Below, piece by piece: positions 6,614 to 9,033 of a stretch of 9,033 bases of DNA. How positions within the stretch are numbered: the first letter of the stretch is position 1; the number at the start of each line of letters is the position of its first letter. Made by a program: the position numbers and the translations under genes. A model generated the notes under the pieces. That model saw only the letters and a list, made by a program, of their open reading frames with translations, made no database searches and was not told where the DNA came from. The DNA is from Firm-04 sp946413695 (lineage in GTDB: Bacteria > Bacillota > Clostridia > Oscillospirales > Ruminococcaceae), in assembly GCA_946413695.1 (NCBI GenBank), contig CAMKLV010000106.1, positions 1-9,033 on the forward strand, read 5' to 3'.

Positions 6614-7375
6614 TCAGTCCGTCTGATTCTGCGCTGCCGTGCCGCATTCCGGCGCTTCACGAATCAGGTCATAGATTGGGATGCCCGCCGCAGTCCGTGT
6701 TCCGGCAAGCTCCATTCCGAGATGCAGATAGCGGTCGCACTTGCCTTTTGCATCCGTATCGAGAATCAGTGCAGCATGCCGCTGCGCCGACTTCGCATAG
6801 GCAAAATCCATGAGCGTTCGCATGTATCCCTGCCCCTGATGCTCCTTCGTCACGATCAGCATTTCCACTTTGACATAGGGCTTTTTCTGCCGCTTCATGA
6901 CCGTTTCGAGCGAATCGCCGCCTGCGTTCGCCGCTTTCAGGAATGCCAGCAGCTTTCGCCATCCGCCGAGTGCCCGCCGCATGCTCCGCACCATGTTCAG
7001 GATGCTGCGAAAATCCGGATGTTCACCGAACGAGCTCGAGAGCATAATATAGCCCTCGCCGCCGTCAGTGCAGTAGAACTGTCCGCATTCGATGCCTGCA
7101 GCAACCAGCGCTTTCATGTAATCCGTCATCGCCGCGCGGGACGGAAAATACGGCTTCAGACCGCCCTCCCCCTCTGCGTAGGGATAATCCCAGAATGATT
7201 CACCGATTTGTGCCGCGACCTTGTTCAGCGTCGCCTCAGAAAGATGTCTCACCCGCTTTATATCCGGCGGGAAGAATCCCGCCATGCCGCGGAACGGCAT
7301 AAAATACGTTGCTGCCGCGATCATCAGGCAGAGCAGCACCATGCCGGCAAGTGCCAGCAATATGGTCAAAAGCAT
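6614..7375 (-). CDS. Membrane-anchored GNAT-family N-acetyltransferase
   Basis: A 253-residue protein with an N-terminal hydrophobic helix (about residues 1-24, little charge before it), which suggests a membrane anchor with the rest in the cytoplasm. The C-terminal half has the GNAT acetyl-CoA site: strand VEMLIVT (170-176), then HQGQGYMRTLM (179-189), the Q-x-x-G-x-G/A-type loop and helix, followed by AALILDT and the late RYLHLGMEL...IPIYDLIRE strands typical of the fold. Residues about 25-165 contain a Trp/Tyr-rich segment (FWDYPYAEGE) that I do not recognise. The start at 7375 is preceded by AAGGAG with a 7-nt gap. The gene has its own promoter, operator-like palindrome and terminator, so it is monocistronic. 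The acceptor substrate cannot be told. Confidence 0.83.
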   Translation of the reverse strand: MLLTILLALAGMVLLCLMIAAATYFMPFRGMAGFFPPDIKRVRHLSEATLNKVAAQIGESFWDYPYAEGEGGLKPYFPSRAAMTDYMKALVAAGIECGQFYCTDGGEGYIMLSSSFGEHPDFRSILNMVRSMRRALGGWRKLLAFLKAANAGGDSLETVMKRQKKPYVKVEMLIVTKEHQGQGYMRTLMDFAYAKSAQRHAALILDTDAKGKCDRYLHLGMELAGTRTAAGIPIYDLIREAPECGTAAQNQTD

Positions 7376-7393
7376 ACCGATACTCCTTTCTGC

Positions 7394-7410
7394 GCATAGT
7401 TAGCCTATGC
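7394..7410. promoter_or_regulatory. Perfect palindrome just after the GNAT transcription start, likely operator
   Basis: GCATAG (7394-7399), a 5-nt centre TTAGC and CTATGC (7405-7410) form a perfect inverted repeat about 5-20 nt after the predicted transcription start of the acetyltransferase gene. The core AGTTAGCCTA resembles the middle of the DtxR/IdeR-type iron box (TTAGGTTAGCCTAACCTAA), but the flanks do not match. A repressor site is likely; its regulator is not known. Confidence 0.5.
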
Positions 7411-7421
7411 AAACCGACTAT

Positions 7422-7450
7422 ATTATACCATATTCTCCCGTAAAAAGCAA
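7422..7450 (-). promoter_or_regulatory. Promoter of the GNAT gene
   Basis: On the minus strand a perfect TATAAT (7422-7427), with TGG as an extended -10, follows a 17-nt spacer after TTGCTT (7445-7450, three of six matches to TTGACA). The start would be near 7415, giving a leader of about 40 nt. Confidence 0.68.
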
Positions 7451-7508
7451 CCGGAGAGAAGGAATCTTTTGTGAAACGGTCTTCTTGCCGGAGTGCTTTC
7501 GATCAATG

Positions 7509-7529
7509 CAGGCGGGCGCTGCCCGCCTG
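7509..7529. repeat. GC-rich perfect hairpin, 9-bp stem
   Basis: CAGGCGGGC (7509-7517) and GCCCGCCTG (7521-7529) flank a 3-nt loop. No T-tract follows on either strand, so it is not an ordinary rho-independent terminator. It may be a structural element of the junction, such as part of an oriT or a recombination site. Confidence 0.7.
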
Positions 7530-7635
7530 ACAATCATTTCTCAAAACGACCTATCTATGTGAATTTCAAGTTGTTGCGTTATTTTCAGCGTATCTCGCAT
7601 GAATCGTGATTCTGTTATTTGAACCAAAAATCTCT

Positions 7636-7693
7636 ATTTTGAGCCCATTTTCAGCCCAAGTTCCCACGCAAGTTCCCGCAAAATAGTTCCCAC
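7636..7693. repeat. Tandem short direct repeats (ATTTTSAGCCC x2, AAGTTCCCRC x3)
   Basis: Two adjacent 11-mers, ATTTTGAGCCC (7636-7646) and ATTTTCAGCCC (7647-7657), are followed at once by AAGTTCCCAC (7658-7667), AAGTTCCCGC (7670-7679) and TAGTTCCCAC (7684-7693). The last three are iteron-like, with 12 and 14 nt between starts. Two inverted part-copies, GGGAA, follow at 7724-7728 and 7738-7742. Arrays of this kind bind recombinases, relaxosome or replication proteins; which applies here is open. Confidence 0.65.
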
Positions 7694-7785
7694 AACCAGC
7701 ATACACTAGCCCTCAAACCACATGGGAATTTGCATAAGGGAATCATTGAGGATAGCTCAACTAACAACTGAATAGTATCCGTATG

Positions 7786-7823
7786 CCCGATTTTTCGTCC
7801 ATGAAAAACCGGGCTTTTTCTTT
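7786..7823 (+). terminator. Plus-strand rho-independent terminator upstream of the conjugation genes
   Basis: GCCCG-A-TTTTTC (7786-7796) pairs with GAAAAA-C-CGGGC (7803-7814) with a single A-C mismatch and a 6-nt loop. It is followed by TTTTTCTTT (7815-7823). It lies only 40 nt before the next gene, so it either ends a short upstream RNA or acts as an attenuator on the conjugation operon. No plus-strand gene is seen that it would serve. Confidence 0.85.
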
Positions 7824-7834
7824 GCCCTGTCGCT

Positions 7835-7853
7835 GGAGGTGATACTGATGTAA
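7835..7853 (+). promoter_or_regulatory. Strong ribosome binding site leading to an ATG-TAA start-stop mini-ORF
   Basis: GGAGGTGAT (7835-7843) is the best ribosome binding site on the plus strand here and is placed 8 nt (from GGAGG) before an ATG at 7848. That ATG is followed at once by TAA (7851-7853). The next ATG, at 7862, is 22 nt from GGAGG, too far for direct use. Ribosomes may initiate, stop and reinitiate at 7862, or the site is the relic of a damaged start. Confidence 0.6.
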
Positions 7854-7861
7854 CCCAATAT

Positions 7862-8602
7862 ATGACGATCGCCTACGGCAAGGCGTCCGTCGTTCTCTCT
7901 ACCGCTGACCGTCAGGAAGCCGCGGAAAAGATTGCAGGGCTCGGCGTATCAGCACAGACGGCGGAAACGCTGGTCGAGAAAGCACAGGAAATCCGCGTGG
8001 ATGCGGTAAAGGAGCGCATCGCGGCTATTCAGGCACAGCAGACCGACTTCAACACGGCGATGAATCACCTGACTGACCGCGAGGAACGCGCAATCGACAC
8101 AATGATCGTGTGCAGCGCGGCAGAACCGCAGAAACATATTGCGGTGGAAGGAGGACACAATGGCGCGCGTGTGGTTCATGATTATGCTGTGCGCGATGGC
8201 TGCAAGCAGCTCGCAGCGTTCACGGACGCGGAAACAACGGACGCGAACGGCAAGCCTGTACGAACTGAAAAAGGAACGACCGCATGGTCGGCACTCAAAT
8301 CGGAAATGCTCGAAGCGTCCGGCATGGACAAGGACGCGGTACTGACTTTCCGTTCGCAGGAGGAATACGAGCAGTATCTCGCAGATACGGAGATGCTCAG
8401 AGAAGCCGACGAAATGCCGGATGCCGATGATATGAGAGATGCTGCAATCGGCAACGGCCATGAGCTGCATCCGGACGGCAATGTACTGGATGAACTTCAT
8501 ACAGAAACTCCTGTCTCCGATGCAAAGCCCGATCTGGCTGTGCCGGATGCTCCGGACATTCCGGATATGTCGAAGCCTTCGCCGAGAGGGGCGAGAAGAT
8601 GA
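7862..8602 (+). CDS. Uncharacterised 246-residue protein of a conjugation module
   Basis: I do not recognise the family. Residues about 10-80 are rich in Ala, Glu, Gln and Lys and predicted to be helical (AEKIAGLGVSAQTAETLVEK, AVKERIAAIQAQQTDF). The middle (about 85-165) contains GGHNGARVVHDYAVRDGCKQL and looks like a small folded domain. The last 70 residues are an acidic, Pro/Asp-rich tail (EMPDADDMRD, VPDAPDIPDM) ending in a basic PSPRGARR, and are probably disordered. No membrane segment or Cys cluster is seen. The stop overlaps the start of the VirD4-type gene by ATGA, so the two are co-translated. The place just before a coupling protein is where relaxosome accessory proteins such as PcfB are found, but the sequence does not show PcfB motifs I know. 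The ATG at 7862 lacks a close ribosome binding site. The frame stays open back to 7805 and reads AGGDTDVTQY before the Met, so the true N-terminus may have been lost. Confidence 0.75.
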   Translation: MTIAYGKASVVLSTADRQEAAEKIAGLGVSAQTAETLVEKAQEIRVDAVKERIAAIQAQQTDFNTAMNHLTDREERAIDTMIVCSAAEPQKHIAVEGGHNGARVVHDYAVRDGCKQLAAFTDAETTDANGKPVRTEKGTTAWSALKSEMLEASGMDKDAVLTFRSQEEYEQYLADTEMLREADEMPDADDMRDAAIGNGHELHPDGNVLDELHTETPVSDAKPDLAVPDAPDIPDMSKPSPRGARR

Positions 8603-9033
8603 GCCAAAAGCTGAGTGTCCCGCATCCCCGAAAGAAAATAGACAAGACAACCCTGATCGTGCTTTGCGTGATCGGGGTTGTGCTGTTGATCGGCTGTGTT
8701 GTGCTCGGCGCTGCATTCGATTACGCCCTTGGCGCTGACGGCTCGATTGACGGCAACAAGATCAGTCCGGCATTTCGTTATGTCACATCTCATCCGGAAA
8801 TCATTATCCCGGCAGTTACGAAAAAGGACGGGTATGTTCCGAAGATGCTGTTTGTCGGTGTCTGTGTGATCGGTATCTTTGCACTCTATAAGTACAGCGA
8901 GGAGCCGAAACGCCTGCACCGTCGCGGTACGGAGCACGGCTCTGCAAAGTGGGCGGATGAAAAGGAAGTCCGTACGCTCGCAGAAAAGGAGAAAAAGCCG
9001 TATCAACTGGCGCTGCGGGATGAAAACGGCGGG
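8599..9033 (+). CDS. VirD4/TraG-type conjugative coupling protein (T4CP), N-terminal 145 codons
   Basis: The frame starts at the ATG at 8599, overlapping the previous stop as ATGA, and is open to the right edge. Residues 17-39 and 83-99 are hydrophobic transmembrane helices, with a short external loop of about 40 residues between them. The following stretch RLHRRG-TEHGSAKWADEKEV (105-124) is the conserved post-membrane motif of VirD4/TraG proteins in Firmicutes integrative conjugative elements (G-x-EHGSA-x-W), which precedes the Walker A ATPase part, here outside the window. Such proteins are inner-membrane hexameric ATPases that bring the relaxase-DNA complex to the type IV secretion channel. 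A weak GAGAGGGG lies upstream, so translation is probably coupled to the preceding gene. This gene is the main evidence for a conjugative element at the right side. Confidence 0.87.
   Translation, partial: MSQKLSVPHPRKKIDKTTLIVLCVIGVVLLIGCVVLGAAFDYALGADGSIDGNKISPAFRYVTSHPEIIIPAVTKKDGYVPKMLFVGVCVIGIFALYKYSEEPKRLHRRGTEHGSAKWADEKEVRTLAEKEKKPYQLALRDENGG

Larger units (their letters stand above)
7451..7785. other. Gene-free junction region where the coding strand switches
   Basis: No convincing gene is seen here. The stretch is more AT-rich than its neighbours and holds a GC-rich hairpin (7509-7529), small inverted repeats GAATC-GT-GATTC (7601-7612) and TTGAG-N5-CTCAA (7746-7760), and a run of short direct repeats (7636-7693). 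It separates the minus-strand genes from a plus-strand conjugation module, so it could hold an element end (att site), an oriT or a control region. None of these is proven: no second copy of an att core is visible in the window. Confidence 0.5.

Noticed and set aside
7509..7529. GC hairpin as terminator of either flanking unit
   Set aside because: No T-tract follows on either strand, and no gene ends here.
7566..7712. Minus-strand open stretch of about 48 codons ending at 7566
   Set aside because: It has no good start or ribosome binding site and lies over the direct repeats. It might be the degraded tail of an integrase, but nothing supports that firmly.
8139..8345. Plus-strand ATG with GGAGG inside the 246-residue gene
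   Set aside because: It is in another frame, gives a Ser/Arg-rich product, and the overlapping gene is continuous across it.
8497..9006. Minus-strand frame of 169 codons
   Set aside because: Antisense to the VirD4-type gene, whose membrane helices and EHGSAKW motif are clear.

Overview
The window looks like DNA of a gut- or rumen-type Clostridia, most likely a Ruminococcus-like member of the Oscillospiraceae. The signs are a moderate GC content, AGGAGG-type ribosome binding sites, TATAAT promoters with extended -10 TG bases, a BspA-type leucine-rich repeat surface protein with a Thr/Ala/Lys/Pro linker, an AraC plus paired-ABC operon of a type common in these bacteria, and a Firmicutes-style conjugation gene. 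The assignment is inferred from gene style, not from a database search.

Region 1 (1-1594, minus strand) is the first 531 codons of a secreted BspA/LRR_5 protein that continues past the left edge. It is open without a stop. It contains a signal peptide, a long VTTAKP-type linker and leucine-rich repeats. The repeats are carried on nearly identical 402-bp tandem DNA units, each coding for six LRRs. Its promoter (1671-1699) and a nested palindrome near its transcription start lie just upstream.

Region 2 (about 1672-6510, minus strand) is a tightly packed operon. It reads, in order, a 62-residue membrane protein that looks like an internally deleted TIGR02185 (Trep_Strep) ECF substrate-binding component, an AraC-family regulator, and two exporter-fold ABC half-transporters. 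Starts and stops overlap by 4, 1 and 8 nt. The promoter is at 6481-6509 and a strong terminator is at 1720-1758. The first ABC protein is complete. The second loses its normal C-terminus 15 residues after the H-loop histidine and continues as LDPRTKL..., which resembles the start of an EcfT/CbiQ permease. The locus therefore looks like an AraC/ABC/ABC/ECF locus from which the ECF part has been eroded. Such AraC plus paired ABC sets resemble siderophore (YbtPQ-like) transport systems, but the substrate is unknown.

Region 3 (6561-7450, minus strand) is a single gene with its own promoter, operator-like palindrome and terminator. It encodes a GNAT acetyltransferase with an N-terminal membrane anchor.

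Region 4 (7451-7861) is a gene-free junction of about 400 bp where the coding strand switches. It is rich in short direct and inverted repeats and ends in a plus-strand terminator and a start-stop (ATG-TAA) mini-ORF with a strong ribosome binding site.

Region 5 (7862-9033, plus strand) is the start of a conjugation module. An unrecognised 246-residue protein with an acidic, Pro/Asp-rich tail overlaps by ATGA the first 145 codons of a VirD4/TraG-type coupling protein, which runs off the right edge. The junction before it is a candidate end, oriT or control region of an integrative conjugative element.
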